A stretch of DNA of 64,000 nt from Mya arenaria (Eukaryota > Mollusca > Bivalvia > Myida > Myidae): assembly GCF_026914265.1 (NCBI RefSeq), contig NC_069124.1, positions 7,094,213 through 7,158,212 on the forward strand. Reading direction: 5' to 3'. Below the pieces are notes generated by a model. It saw nothing but the letters and a program-made list of their open reading frames with translations, did no database searches and was not told the origin of the DNA. Of this stretch, positions 1 to 12,551 are shown one piece after another. Made by a program: the position numbers and the translations under genes. The first letter of the stretch is position 1. Each line of letters opens with the position of its first letter.

Positions 1-306
1 GTCATTCGGATTTCGAAACAAATTAAAGTCAAGATACTTTTACAGAATTTATCTCAAAGAAGTTGAATCAAGTTTACTATGCTTGTTTTTCTTTGTCAAC
101 ATATGTTGTTGTTTTTTTCTGCCTTGTACACTAAACAAACAATCACTTTAGCATGGCCTATTCATAATCAAGCCAAATCAACTTACTTGTGACAGTCAAA
201 TACTGTTAATAGCAATCATCCAAAAATACTGTCAAAACAAATATTAAAATGTACATGTAAAATTAATTTATATATTAAACTTTAAAGGAACTCGCCCCTG
301 AACACA

Positions 307-1515
307 TTACACTTTGATGTTACCTCTGCCACAGTATACACATTGAAAGTCCTTCGTTCCTAGATGGGTTTTCAGGTGTCTATTCAACAGAGCTGGACAA
401 ATGAATGATTTGGAGCATTCTGTGCATGGAAACAACTTAGGAACTGGTCTTTGTTTGGAATGGTTATACACATGTCGCGAGAATTTGTCTCTGTCGTCAA
501 ACTCTTTCCCTGCAATGATAATTTAATAACAAACCATTAGATAAAAAAAACCAAGAGCTGTCACGTAGACAGCACCCTATTCTGTCGCTTTTAAGTTAAA
601 GGTTCAGGTGAAGCATGCATGGATCACTTTAAAATTAGATTACAGCAAAACCTTAACTGGTATTTCTAGGTCACATAATAAATGGCCATATTTTGCATTA
701 TATGCAACAAAAGTGTTATCTAACTTCATTATGTATGTATGTACAATGTATGGTTTAGAACCTTTGTATAAAGTTTCAATGCAATATATGAAGAAGTTGC
801 TGAGATATTAAATTATGAGTGCTTACATGCAAATCCTTCACCAGATTTTTAAGTCGAAAAAATATTAAAAGGGAAATACAATTTAATAGTTTACAATATA
901 AAGTACATGTAGTTGCCGAGTAGAGGCATTAGAACCATAATTTCAAAGTCAAATAATAAAGGGCCATAATTTGTATGCTTAATAGACTTTTTTTACTTGG
1001 TTATTCACGTAGGTTAGATGGTTGAATAACATTGTACAAAGTCTCAATGCAATACATCAAGTAGTTGCTGAGATATTAACCTATGTGTGCTTACACGCAA
1101 AAACCTTAACCAGTATTTTTGAGTCAGATAATAAAGGTCCATAATTTGCATAATATTCAGTAGTGTCATCTTACTTCATTTATCAAGTAGGTTGGTAAAT
1201 CAGAAACATATACATGAATCTAAAGTTTCATGCAATACATGATGTTTTTGCTGAGTTAATGTCTTAAAGGTAACATCAACATTCAAAACCTTTACTTAGG
1301 TCTGACCTGGTTGTAAATGCTAGGATGAGTAGTATAGCTCTAATCATTTTTTAAATAGACGAGCAAAAAACGAAAATCGATTCTTGATATAAAGTATTGA
1401 TAAATGAATTTATGAAGCATTTCAACTATAATTTAAATAAAAAATATATGTCATACACAAGTTTATTAAATTTTGGGCAAATTGTCCTTTCAAGAAATTA
1501 AGTATCAGCCTTATG

Positions 1516-1565
<50 letters not shown>

Positions 1566-2859
1566 TAAAGAGCTGTTAAGTGATTTTGGTTATCAATCAA
1601 GATTAAGGCTTCAGTACAATGCTTCAAATGTTCTTGTCACAAATAACAGTCTTGTTTTGTTTTAAAAAGATCTTCTGACTCACATCAATATGGTACATTT
1701 GTAATTACTTACCGCAACAGTCACATACGATGGGTGTCTGATCTTTGTAGTTTAACGATGACCGGAAACGGATCAGGTTGTCTTTCTGATCTGGATGCCG
1801 CCTCCTTATGTGTGTAACTAGGGCAGACTGGTGTAGGAAGATCTTATGACACACCTTACACTCATGCTCATTCCTAATTTCCTTGTGTATTTCGGAATGC
1901 TTCGTTAGATAGTAGGCATTATTGAATGATTTTCCACACACTTCACAGTTTACAACAACTGAATGGTGAACTCTAATGTGCTTGGTTAAATCTTTTTTCA
2001 AAACAAATGATTTTGAGCAGGTCTCGCATTTAAACATTTTGTACTCTTCTATGTCTTTACAATGTGATCTTTTACAGTGCTCTAGGAAGTTATGTCTTCC
2101 ACCTACATAATCACACTCACTGCACTCATAAGTAATGTCTTGTAAATTGATTTTCCCTTGTCCATTATTTGTTGGTTCATCACTGCCCTTTCTGTCAACC
2201 TCTGTTGTTTCTACACCATTGCTTTGAATGAAAGTCCGTTTAGCAAACCTTTTGACTACATCTTCATTCATTTTCTGATATTCTGCACGTTTAGAAACCT
2301 TCTCAGGATCAGAGAGTTTATTTCTATTCCGTATTCTTTTTTTCTTTACATTGACAGATAGTTTCTTTTCAATGTTAGTAGACTTTCTTTCATCATTCTT
2401 AGCAGATGGTTTCCTTTTTTTCACAGCAGGATTCACCTTATTGAGTGAGCTAGTCTGTGCTGGACTCTGGTCGGTTGTTGAATTAGAACCACATGTCCAA
2501 TTCTGTGCCACTCTATTTTTAAGTATATCATTGAACTCGGAACCAACAAGTTCATTTGAGTTTGCCTTGACATTATTTTGCCAATGATTGTCCATATTTA
2601 AAGATACAGTATGTGCCATGCTATCTTCACTTTCCATCTTCATTTCTTCATTTCCATTAAGTGTTGAATCACTTTCTTTATAGTCTGAACCATCAAATAG
2701 ATAGGTGTAAGTTTCATCTGGACATTCGGTCTTAATAACAATGTCTGGTTGGAAATCATTTTGAACTTCATTTTTTTCACTAGGCGTCCTTGAATTATCC
2801 AATCCGTTGTAAGACTGACAACTGTTAACACAGTTGTCTAAAGGTATGTCTGAGCTCAT
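307..2859 (-). CDS. C2H2 zinc-finger protein, two exons seen, probably 3'-incomplete
   Basis: Exon 1 is 2859-1713 and exon 2 is 509-307; the join (donor GTAAGT at 1712, acceptor TTGCAG at 510) restores one finger and gives 449 residues. The first 240 residues are acidic and low in complexity, with basic nuclear-localisation-like patches (VKKRKP near 145, KKKRIRNRNK near 170). From about residue 246 come six C2H2 fingers, such as CETCSKSFVLKKDLTKHIRVHH and CTECSKSFICPALLNRHLKTH. A seventh starts with CVYCGR, then hits a stop at 307. Because that finger lacks its histidines, a splice at AG|GTAACA (exon end 324) into an exon beyond the left edge is more likely than a true stop. The start ATG has A at -3. 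The role is inferred: nuclear, probably DNA-binding regulation. The linkers are not the tandem TGEKP type of KZFP arrays, so the target is unknown. Confidence 0.85.
553..1364 (+). mobile_element. Dispersed element A, copy 1 (internal ~180-bp units)
   Basis: This lies in the zinc-finger intron. It starts AAGAGCTGTCACGTAGACAGC and ends AGTAGTATAGCTCTAAT...AATAGACGAGC. The interior repeats a degenerate unit that contains GTCTCAATGCAATAC, TGCTGAGATATTAACCTATG and CAAAACCTTAACC. The same ends and units recur at 33721-35100, so both are copies of one non-autonomous family with internal tandem repeats. There is no coding potential; the small open frame at 608-811 lies inside the repeat. Confidence 0.7.
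1519..1561. repeat. (AT)n microsatellite
   Basis: About 21 perfect AT dinucleotides in the zinc-finger intron. Confidence 0.95.
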
Positions 2860-3480
2860 TGTTAAAATATAATTTGCTCCTCTTCAATCCCCTATATCAA
2901 TGGCCTCTTGCTGGTGACCTCTGCACCCCTGACTTTCTCTCAATGGCTTATCAATAAATGCAGCATCTCTTTACTCATCTTATTACTCTCCAATTTTGGT
3001 GACTGGAAAGTAACAAAAACATTGTATAAACCTAAAATCTATGCTGCTTCCAATACCCTCGAGCTTATTAATATTAATAACAGTATCTAATTTACCAAAT
3101 CAGGCAATATTACATTAAGAACATTATACATGTATAACATTTTAAGCTCAGAAATGCATTTTGATGAAATATCCAAAAGCAAACATTTGAAGACATTCTA
3201 AAAAAAGCACTATGAGTAAATGTGAACTTTAAAACATAGTTTTTGTTTTGACAAATGTGATTCTGCAGCAGAATGTACATGTATGTTTACTGAGGAAAAA
3301 TGAATGCTGCTGACCCATGGTCCAACTTATTATTTTTTCCCAAGAAACCCTTATTCACACTTAATCCCAATATGTTTGTCGTTTAAAAAGAACTTTGACC
3401 TATATGTATTCTTATTAGAATTTACATGAAAACTTAAGTTAAGTGTGAAAGCATGCTGTCATCACACTTATTTACTGACC

Positions 3481-3982
3481 CTTTAAAGGGGTTGTACTCC
3501 GTATGATAAAATAGCGGGAAAAAAAAGAAAATTGTCGAAAACTGACATAAACTTGGCATCGATGTGTACAATGCATTGAAACTTACTAACTGAAGTACCA
3601 CATAGTTTACAATTTATTTAAGTTTAGCAGTTATTTCGTATTTTTCCATTAAAAAAGATTACTGGGTATGTATACCAGGTAGAATTCATTCCTTGTGCGT
3701 GATTGGCTAGTCAGTGTTATCACGTGATATTACTGAGGTAGGTGTATTGCTTAATTATGTCACCCATTTAGAGTAAGCCGTCATAGTTCAGTGGATACGA
3801 CGCTGGACTGTAATTTTGGCGACACAGGTTCGAACCCGGTCTCCGACACATTTTTTTTACATTTTGGTACTTTTTTTACAATTATGATATCAAAGCGTAA
3901 CACATTCTATTAGATAATTGTCATGAGACTGTTACAGAAAAAAATATTTTGGGTGCCAATCTGGTGTACAGTCCCTTTAAAG
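3481..3982 (+). mobile_element. Element B copy 1: short terminal inverted repeats around a tRNA-like core
   Basis: The ends are CTTTAAAGGGGTTGTACTCC and, on the other strand, CTTTAAAGGGACTGTACACC, an imperfect terminal inverted repeat. In the middle (about 3778-3850) lies a tRNA-like stretch with an A-box-like TAGTTCAGTGG and a perfect B-box-like GGTTCGAACCC, followed by a T-run that would stop Pol III. The acceptor stem does not pair, so this is not a functional tRNA gene. Two more copies are at 20108-20284 (5'-truncated) and 52199-52672. Confidence 0.75.
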
Positions 3983-6125
3983 CATGGATGTTTAAATAAG
4001 TAAATATTAAAGATGTAAATAAATTTGTTTCTTGAAATAAAATTAATTTTTGATAGAAAAACAACAACAAAATAGTATTCCCTAAGTTTAGATGAAGTGT
4101 AAGACATTATGTCTGACACTTTCACAGCTGCCGTTTTATAATGATATCCATTCTTTTTCTCTAGCTCGGAAGTGTCATTGGCTCTTTTTTATACACAGCT
4201 CCTAAATGTGCTGGAGCCACTGTTTCGCAGCCTTGACTTTGTCTAATTCGGAAAGTCTAAACAGATGGAACCAAAAACATTGTTTTATTTAGTCAGCAGA
4301 TCTGAAACGAAAGTTTATTTTTGCAGAACATCATCAGCTGTTCTTTTGCCTGACTTGGGACCTTCCTAAAATTGTAACGACACCCATGTTTGCTTTGTAA
4401 ATGACAGGCAGTACTTTACAAGCAAAGTGATTGTTTGTTTTTTCTACAGACATTGTGCCGAGAGCGACCAATGAAAACATGTGTTAAATTGTTCTTAGGC
4501 ATTATTGCTAAAACCCAGGTACCAGTTCTTAATGCTAAAACCCAGTTACAGTGATAGAAATTCGCGGAAGCCCGAGGCTACCGAATTTCAGCTTGAACTA
4601 CCGATTATCCGTAGAAACTAGCCCCACCGGGCTACTGTTTTTTCCCTTATATACATAAATGCAATTAAAAAAAACAAATGCAAATTAAACATGTAAAGCA
4701 TCGTCTTTTTATATGCTTATTATTCAAGAATGCGTCCTACCTGGTGACTAGAGTGATTAGTCGCCTTGACAACAGGGAAAGATCAAAGGGAAGTCAGATT
4801 CGCCAAAATTTACAATGGTCATAAAGATAATTGCTCTGCGATTCAGGACTGCAATCCATGTGCTGAATGGTTGCTTATTCAATTAATGTATATAAACACA
4901 TGTCAAGAGTAATTAACGCCTGAAGTGACAAGTGATTATCGATCTGTTTCTTGCCAGTAAGGTCTTTTAGCAGCAGTCAAACTCAATGAGGTCAATAACT
5001 CCGCCCATTATGTAAATTAATTTACGGATAACGTCTGCAGTTTTTGCTTACAACAACGGCTGTGAGAATACAACAATGCTAAAATATCAATATCAAAATT
5101 GATATTTTATTTATTTCGTTTTAATTGTATTTTTGATTTATTAGCTTAAATTAAAAGATAGAAGTTTTTAATGCGTAATAGAACATTAACATTTTACATA
5201 GTCTTAAATGCGTGGAAAACAGGTGCCCGTTTTGCTTCCTGACATATTTAAACAAAGTGGAAGGAGAACTGTTGGATATAGTTAAATCATTGTCAGTTTA
5301 CAGTAGAGTATGGTTTTATTACCTTTGAATTACTTTGCAATTTATTTTAAAGAACAACTATAGGAATATTGGCAATAGAAAAATCGAGTATTTTAATCGA
5401 GTATTTTTGTTTATACATCTTGAAAGTGAAACTGAAAGTAGACAGAGAAAAATGTCATTGCACCATTGCGGGTGCATATCGGATTTAACAAGGATGCATT
5501 GGATGAGAGAACTAATAGTACATGCCTAATTCTTAACATCCATTAAATAAATGATGAATTCAAAAGAGTCAGAAACGATTTATTATTTATATTGCATTTA
5601 TTTTACAAACGTTTTATGAGTACACTAGTATTTGTATCACTATAATTTATCTACTTTATCTATTTTTTCCGGGGGTGGGGGTGGGATTTTTTCAGTTAGC
5701 GAGAAGTTCACTTCCCCCTTAAATTTTGGCCTAGGATGAGCCCTGGACGCTTATTGAATTATTTACGCATCGTCCAGGCTGAGGAACATTTATTAAAGTA
5801 TTTAAATTGTATGAGCGTGCTCGATTAGATGCTCAGAATAGAGGGGGAATCATAATTCAAACTTCCATAAAATCTTCCAAAGGAGTGATACTTTATGGTG
5901 TTTAAGTGTGGGCTAGTGAAATTGGTTTCGGGTTAGTAAAATGTCCTATCTGGTAGCCTGAATGGGCTAGTGGATTCAATTCAGAATTTCGTATACCGCA
6001 GTTAACGGAGGAAAGAAAGCCCCAAGGTCTGACAGATTTCTGTTCAGCAATGTCAGACCGGAATAATATTAGCCAATCATGTTCAACGATTTTCAGGAAG
6101 TCTGCAGCATATCATGACATACATG
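3983..6125. other. Intergenic stretch without a recognisable gene; repeat remnants
   Basis: No convincing exon on either strand. Segments at 4551-4650 and 5900-5995 share inverted GAAATTC...GGCTACC...CTAGCCC motifs and may be the ends of an older inverted-repeat element related in motif to the one at 6126-6891. A G-rich tract (GGGGGTGGGGGTGGG) is at 5670-5686. Confidence 0.4.
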
Positions 6126-6891
6126 CAGTGTGCGAAATTAACCTTTTTTACCTGGTAGCCAATGGGGCTACAGACTTTGAGATTTCTGTAGCCCAAGCCA
6201 GATTTCCATAGCCTATAGTTTAACAGAAAAACGCATCTTGAGTACCTTATATGATTAAAAACAAGGAATGATATGACAACTGTACAATATCTTATTATAT
6301 TTTGTATAAAATGCAAGTATGGTGGTTGTGTGGTCCTGTGTTGCCAGGGGGCAGGGGGGCTGGTGGTGGTTCGATGGGGGGGGGGGGGGTGCGGGCTGGT
6401 TCTGTCAAGGCAGTTGGATTGTTGATGAAGGGGGAGGATGGAAGTCCTGTCAACATGTGCTGCTTGTGGCATTAGTGACAGGATTTTACAAACATCTATT
6501 TCATAATTTTCGGTGACTAAATAATCCAAGTTTATTTAAAAAAAACACACAACAAAAACAACATCCAAACTTTAATATCTCACTAAAACAAAAAAAAAGT
6601 ATTGACAGTCCGAAATATGATTTCCGTCAAAATAATTATTTTCAAGCAGTATATATATAGCGTATTATTGCTTGACAAGGGAGATTACTGCAACAGAAAA
6701 TATCCATAACAATGAGAGATTATCTGGAAGTCGGTCAATGGTGTCGAGGTAAACATTTACCCGACAATTTTTTTTAACCAACAAGCCCGATGATTTCATC
6801 GCCAGTCTGGCTACCTTAAAGGATTTTTTCGTAGCCTGGGTCAATTTTTCGTCGCCACGGGCGATCGGGCTACCGTTAATTTTGCACACTG
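6126..6891. mobile_element. Non-autonomous DNA transposon with 17-bp TIRs and 6-bp target duplication
   Basis: The left end is CAGTGTGCGAAATTAAC (6126-6142). The right end is its reverse complement with one change, GTTAATTTTGCACACTG (6875-6891). TACATG occurs directly outside both ends (6120-6125 and 6892-6897), as expected for a 6-bp target-site duplication. Inside are GTAGCCC-type subterminal motifs in opposite orientations and a poly-G tract at 6376-6391. No transposase frame is visible, so it would have to be mobilised in trans. Confidence 0.8.
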
Positions 6892-9800
6892 TACATGTAC
6901 AGATGAATGGTGCACTATACATATTGAAGTTGAAACAGTCCAGAATTATAGCAAAATGCATGGGTACTTTGCAATACAGATATAAACACTCAGAATGCCG
7001 ATTACATGGAATACCCATTGGATAATTTTGGATGTTTAATATGAAAAAAAAACACTGAGTTTATGTGTACAGTAAATTAATATATAAGGAACATAAAGCC
7101 TAAGTTTCTTAGAATGCAGTTTGAAACTCTACACATTCATGGCTCAATTCAGGCCTCCCTGGAATTGTTTATTGTTCTATATGTTGTAAACCCGACTTTT
7201 TAAATAAATATTACTTGACTTTACATGACTTTTTGTTTACAGTATTATATATTTTAAACACAGTGCTTGAGATTAACTTACAGTACAGACAGCAACCAAA
7301 TAAATCGAACCGTTGAATTAATGATATTTCAATTTAAATCCTTACATTTGTAAATTTAAACTTTCAAGTATTCAGAATAAATAGACAAAAGAAAAGTAAA
7401 AACATGCATATTTAATAAGTCAAACGTTGAATACCCTAGCTGTCCCTTTTCCCACAGCTGCCTAAGAGAGTATTTAAAGTTCAAGAAATGGCCAATTTGA
7501 AAATAAGGGAAGCTACTGTAAAGACAAAAACAATATTCGATGTCGGATACCAGTATCTGTTGTTGTAAATAGCGGTACCTCCAAATCGGTGTTCTGGTCC
7601 CGCTAAAATGCTGTCAGCTTTTAAATAGCACAAATATTTTAAGAAATTATATATTTTGTGGCTTATGCCTTGTTGTTTTATCAAATATGCTTTCCGTCGC
7701 CGATGATTGCCCAGTACTTGAAACGCATAATTTGTAAACACGTCATTATCATCTTATTCTGGTTCTTTTGTATGTCATACTATGATTATGCCACTTAAAC
7801 GGAAATCCAGTTGTACCATCTAGAGATATTTGTCGTTGTAATACATTCTGCTAATGACCTGGTTAACTGTTCCTTTGCTCATTAGTGATGTCAGCATCAT
7901 CTCCAGCAGTAATTTCTAGACAGACCTGCAATGATAGGGGGCGCTCCTGGTATAAGCTATATTAACCGAACCCCATAATATGAAAACACATAACATCGCT
8001 ATTTCTAGAAAAATACCTAATATGCTGAACCCACATGCGTAGTTTTTAAAGCAGATTGGTGACGAAGTACTTGTAATTTGGATGTAAATGTAAATTAGGC
8101 CGTCGACTACCGCAGCTCTTACAGCGCTGGGGTTGATACGCACGTGCGCGCATTAATTCGTATTTATTTTTAATGACTATAATGAAAAAATCTCTGTTTG
8201 TTTGGAGGAATGAAAAGTGAACCATTCGATGTATGTGCATGCTGCGTAAACGTTTTTGTCTCTAGTTCTGTGTCATTGGGCCTTTGCCTTGTGCCTCTAA
8301 ACAGGATTTATTATTTTAATTTTCGACTACTGCATGGGCTTGTTTTCGTAGTTTTCTTTGTATTAGATTTGTATTGTTTGACAAAAGAAGGCGAGTAACG
8401 AGTTAACGGCTTTGTTATATTATTTAAATTCACGAATTGTTCCAACTTGCAACAGTTTGTGTGATTAACAAAGATCTGTAAAACATCTTTCATTCAAGAA
8501 TCTCTAAAAATATCCGATGAGATTAACTTAAATTGCCATGAACGTTTTTATGAGCGGCACTCAGCATTATTTCCAGTAGTAACTATTAGACCGGCTTGCA
8601 TTGATGTGGGCGCCTCTGGTATAAGTTAATCAAACTTGGTGATGATGGTAAGTTTTTGTTCCTGATGGTGTCTATGTATAGTGAGGATGTTTTTAGTAAA
8701 ATCATTATAAATACATAACTTAACGTTATACTCATATCATTTTTTTTGGAAACTGCGTCTCAACGTTAGAACATTTTTTTAGTTAAAGGGAACCGCAAAA
8801 AACGGTATTAAGACACCGTTAGTACAATGTACGTATTTGACGCGTTACGGGGACAATCGCGGTACCAATACAAGAAAATTGACGACAATATATGCCCAAA
8901 CTCGGCCAATATCGACCAAACTCGGCCAATATGAGGTGTTTCCGTTTTGATTGGCTACAAAACTCGCCAAATATAGGATTGGACCATTTTCATTGGCTGT
9001 CGAAACTCGCCTAATATGAGAAATATGCTGGGAATTATTTTAAAAGGTAGCCATTTTGTTTTCCGTTTTTTCGACTGTTTTGAAGATTTTGTGCTTCGTT
9101 CAAACCTATTTGGAATAACTAGCCTATTAAATTATTTTACCTCTTTGTACGGTTTGATATTACAGAAACCCGCTAGAGGTTTTTACGACTATCATGTTTT
9201 TGTACACCGACGAAATGGACGACGAAGGTGAAAAAAAAGATGTTTTGGCATAGACGAAAAGGCATAATTCATTACACTTACACTACACAGTGCTTTATTC
9301 ATAAGTATGCGCAATGTCACTAAAATGATGCATGTCAAAATCAGCAAAGTCCAGTCTAGAAAAGCATGAATGAAAAAGGGATAAATACGGCTTCAATATA
9401 AACTTAAGGTAAGTTATTATAATGTTTTTAACCAAAATGTCGTGCCATACGTAAAAGTTAATTATTAAAATACTTATTAATTTGTTGATTTCACATTGGC
9501 TCCGTTTTCAAATACAGCTAACCTCAGACAAATAACTGGGCCAATATGAAATCACCTAATTAATAACATGATCATCATAACATTCTCCCATCTCTAATAT
9601 GCTTGCCTTGAATCATTTATTCCATTATATTTACACCTCAACTTCTATTCCTTAAATGAACTGCCTTTCGGCAATTGCGTTCATCAATCAATGAACGCAA
9701 CATCTTCGGATATGTTCGGATCGTAATTCATTGCATAACAATATACATGAAAGCTATTGATCTTGTTATTGGTTGTATTGTGTCTGCAGGTCCCGTAAAA

Positions 9801-10071
9801 TATAGATCAACATTTTTAAAAGTGTTAGTTTATTATATTTTAAATATAATGGTACCAGAAGTGTTTAAATTTTACGTTTTAAAGCGATTTCAACTGGTTG
9901 ATCTTTTCCCGCGTTATTGTGACGTCATTTGAAAAAAAATGTTTCCGGTTATAGTCGGGTCGTTCTATTTACAGAATGGGTAAGAACGGATTACTTAAAG
10001 GTTTTCTTAAATGAAATGAAGATTTTTTTTTAACAATTCTTGAATGAAATAATGAACTATTGGTGTAAATA
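6892..10071. other. Gene-free stretch; diverged duplicated segment
   Basis: No exon was recognised. Segments at 7895-7985 and 8562-8645 are diverged direct copies: both contain CAGCAT.AT.TCCAG.AGTAA and end in GGCGC.TCTGGTATAAG-like sequence. The rest is AT-rich and unstructured to the eye, apart from the CTCGCC motif cluster at 8896-9020. Confidence 0.45.
8896..9020. repeat. Cluster of CTCGGCCAATAT-like motifs
   Basis: ACTCGGCCAATAT appears twice, followed by ACTCGCCAAATAT and ACTCGCCTAATAT. Two of the intervals contain GATTGGCT or CATTGGCT, which are CCAAT boxes on the minus strand. It may be a degenerate short repeat or a promoter-like cluster; no nearby gene start was found. Confidence 0.45.
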
Positions 10072-10227
10072 TAAGGAATGAATTGCGGGGTTGATGTCAT
10101 TATCGGGGATATAAACGCAATTGGGTTGGTCAAAGTACGCGTGTAGTCCTTCGGACTTCACACACATTGACCAACCCAATTGCGTTCATACCCCGATAAT
10201 GACATCAACCCCGCAATTCATTCCTTA
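10072..10227. mobile_element. Foldback (hairpin) element with ~67-bp arms
   Basis: The left arm (10072-10138, starting TAAGGAATGAATTGCGGGGT) is nearly the exact reverse complement of the right arm (10161-10227). The loop is about 22 bp and contains AGTCCTTCGGACTT, itself self-complementary. No open frame. The size and structure fit a palindromic MITE. Confidence 0.8.
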
Positions 10228-12540
10228 AATATCTACTCATAATTTGAATGATAATTAGTGGGAAATAGTTACAAATTAAATAAGGCACTAATGTTATAAC
10301 ACAACCTTCACACAACGTTATAGTAACGTTATGTGTTTGATGGGTATGAACTGGAACCATGTGGATTGGCAATAAATAGTTTTTTTATTGCAAATAATTT
10401 GCTACACAATATACAAATACAATGCACATATATCTAATACAGCGTTGATATTACTTACAATACAAATATGTAGTTATGTTGTGATATTGTTTAATTTCAA
10501 ACGTTAATTATGTAGGTATTTGGGCATGGTGTGAGACCATCGTTAAACATTTTCACAGACCGTCTTCCCACTCGATGATCAATAACAAAAGACAAGGTCA
10601 TTATTACTCAGTGTCATTCGTAACTACTCGTAATCGGCCATCTGCGGCAAGCTCCGACGATAGAACTTATGGACCATTAAAGCATTTCTTATATATTCTA
10701 TAGATAATTAACTGACTTGCACGTGAAATAACGTTAATTTCTAGTGTTGCACGACACTCAAAGCCATATATGAGATTAAAGTTCCATTTGTGTACTACAC
10801 ATTAAACAAATTAAGAATAAAGTCGGGTATATGATTACAAGAAACTTTAGATCAATGAGCAATTTCCCGACATGAATAAAAAACATACATAACAATGAAC
10901 TGATGACCGCGAACAATAATCATATACAATGTAGTTTTAAATAGGTTATATAGTGGATAAAGTACTTGCAAAGGCCGTTTCTAATCATGTACATGCATAC
11001 ATAAGAGTGATCAGAGCAATGTATACAATAATAACATCAACTAGTTTTCCCGACTGTACCAGTCCAGACGCGCTGTAGTTGAATGGTTAGTTAAATTTAA
11101 GTTTATGAATAGAATACATTTTAAACGCAAAGTTGTAGGTAATTACAGCATGATATAGTGATGTGTAGTTTGTAGAAAAATGTTTTTTTTTACTTTAGCT
11201 TGCTAGAAATAATCTTTAAAAGGTATTGCTAAGAGGAGGTACTTAATTTATCATGTAATTAAAATACTACTAGATTTTACTGACATTATCAGACACAGAA
11301 GCGGACAAAAACATGGTTGCTCCTATGATTTGCTCAATCCCAACCTACAGACAACCAACGAAATCTCTGCCCGGCCACAGTTTTGACAATATCAGCACCT
11401 ACCACTGTGTAAGAATGTTTATTGAATATACCAGATCGTTATACCTTAATAAAAACTTGCCGAAACACAAGTCGATACAAGTTAATGATATATAAATTTG
11501 AAACAATCAAATATAAACATTAACCCTTGTTATTTATTTGTCATAATTATAATTCATATTCAAAATGACCGCTGAAATCTGTTCTGGTATGTATATTCGA
11601 TCACGTTGCACAATCCCGCGCAGGAGAACATATTATGTGGTGAAAATGTAGATATTAATGTTGAATCGATAGATAATAAAAAGTAGATCAAGTAGATCCA
11701 ACATATTCAGCAAATTTTTTAAACCTTAACCCATTCAGCTTCAAAAACCTACAAAGATAGAAAGTAGCCAATGGTCTGATATCGTATAGCCATGCTTTGA
11801 TTCACTGTCATATTTTGATAATAAAAAACACTATGTAACCCAGAGTTGTCACTCCGAATTGGCGTAATTTGCCATAGACTTAAATGGATATTAGCGGAGG
11901 GATTTCTGATTAGTTCAGTGTTAAATAAGGAAAACACACGTCAAGAAGGCAATTTGTTGAACTGCGTATCACCTGGTTTAAGTTGGATTCGTCATTGTTC
12001 CGTCCAAGCGCAGGTATATATGCTCTTTAATTATTATTTTTTTATGAGCGTAAGGAATTTATTTAAACTTATTTTTTGACATTTTAACAATATGAAGAGA
12101 TGTACATTTGATATGATAATAAGTCACTGGACTAGAAAAACGCATTGAAAGGCACCCGGTTGTGTTTATTGCGTATGTAGAGCAATATTTAAGAAAGTAT
12201 GTTTGTGTACGAGTTGGCAATTATAGCGACAGTGATATTTCAAACCACTGTTATTCGACCATTTTCCTAATTTAGATAAAAAAAAAAAAGCATTTAGATT
12301 TTATTGCAGCTTGCCAATATTGAAAAAAATATTTTGGGAATTGTTATTCAAATTTATAAAAAAATGTCATGCATGATAAAACATTATAAAATACTCATAC
12401 TCATGACAATGTGAAATGTTCTTACGTCATGTGTTTAAAGGTCATACGACCTCAGTCGAAACCGAAAGTGGGATTTCCCATCTTAATGTTAAATGAAAAG
12501 GATAAAAATAAAACTACGAAACGAAACAATATTTTCTTCA
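10228..12540. other. Gene-free upstream region of the NLR-like gene; dispersed repeat copy
   Basis: No exon was recognised. The segment 11700-11890 is homologous to 33005-33185: both contain CCCATTCAGCTT.AAAAACCTACAAAGAT and end in AATTGG.GTAATTTGCC. A splice-acceptor-like TTTTCTTCAG ends at 12541, just upstream of the NLR-like start codon, so a 5' untranslated exon may lie in this stretch. Confidence 0.45.
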
Positions 12541-12551
12541 GATATGACAGG

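Noticed and set aside
3778..3850. Functional tRNA gene
   Set aside because: A- and B-box-like motifs are present but the acceptor stem does not pair, and the sequence is the core of a repeated element with two other copies in the window.
12411..12551. Earlier start codon for the NLR-like gene (MKCSYVMCLK...)
   Set aside because: The upstream residues do not match the family, and an acceptor-like TTTTCTTCAG lies between them and the ATG at 12552.
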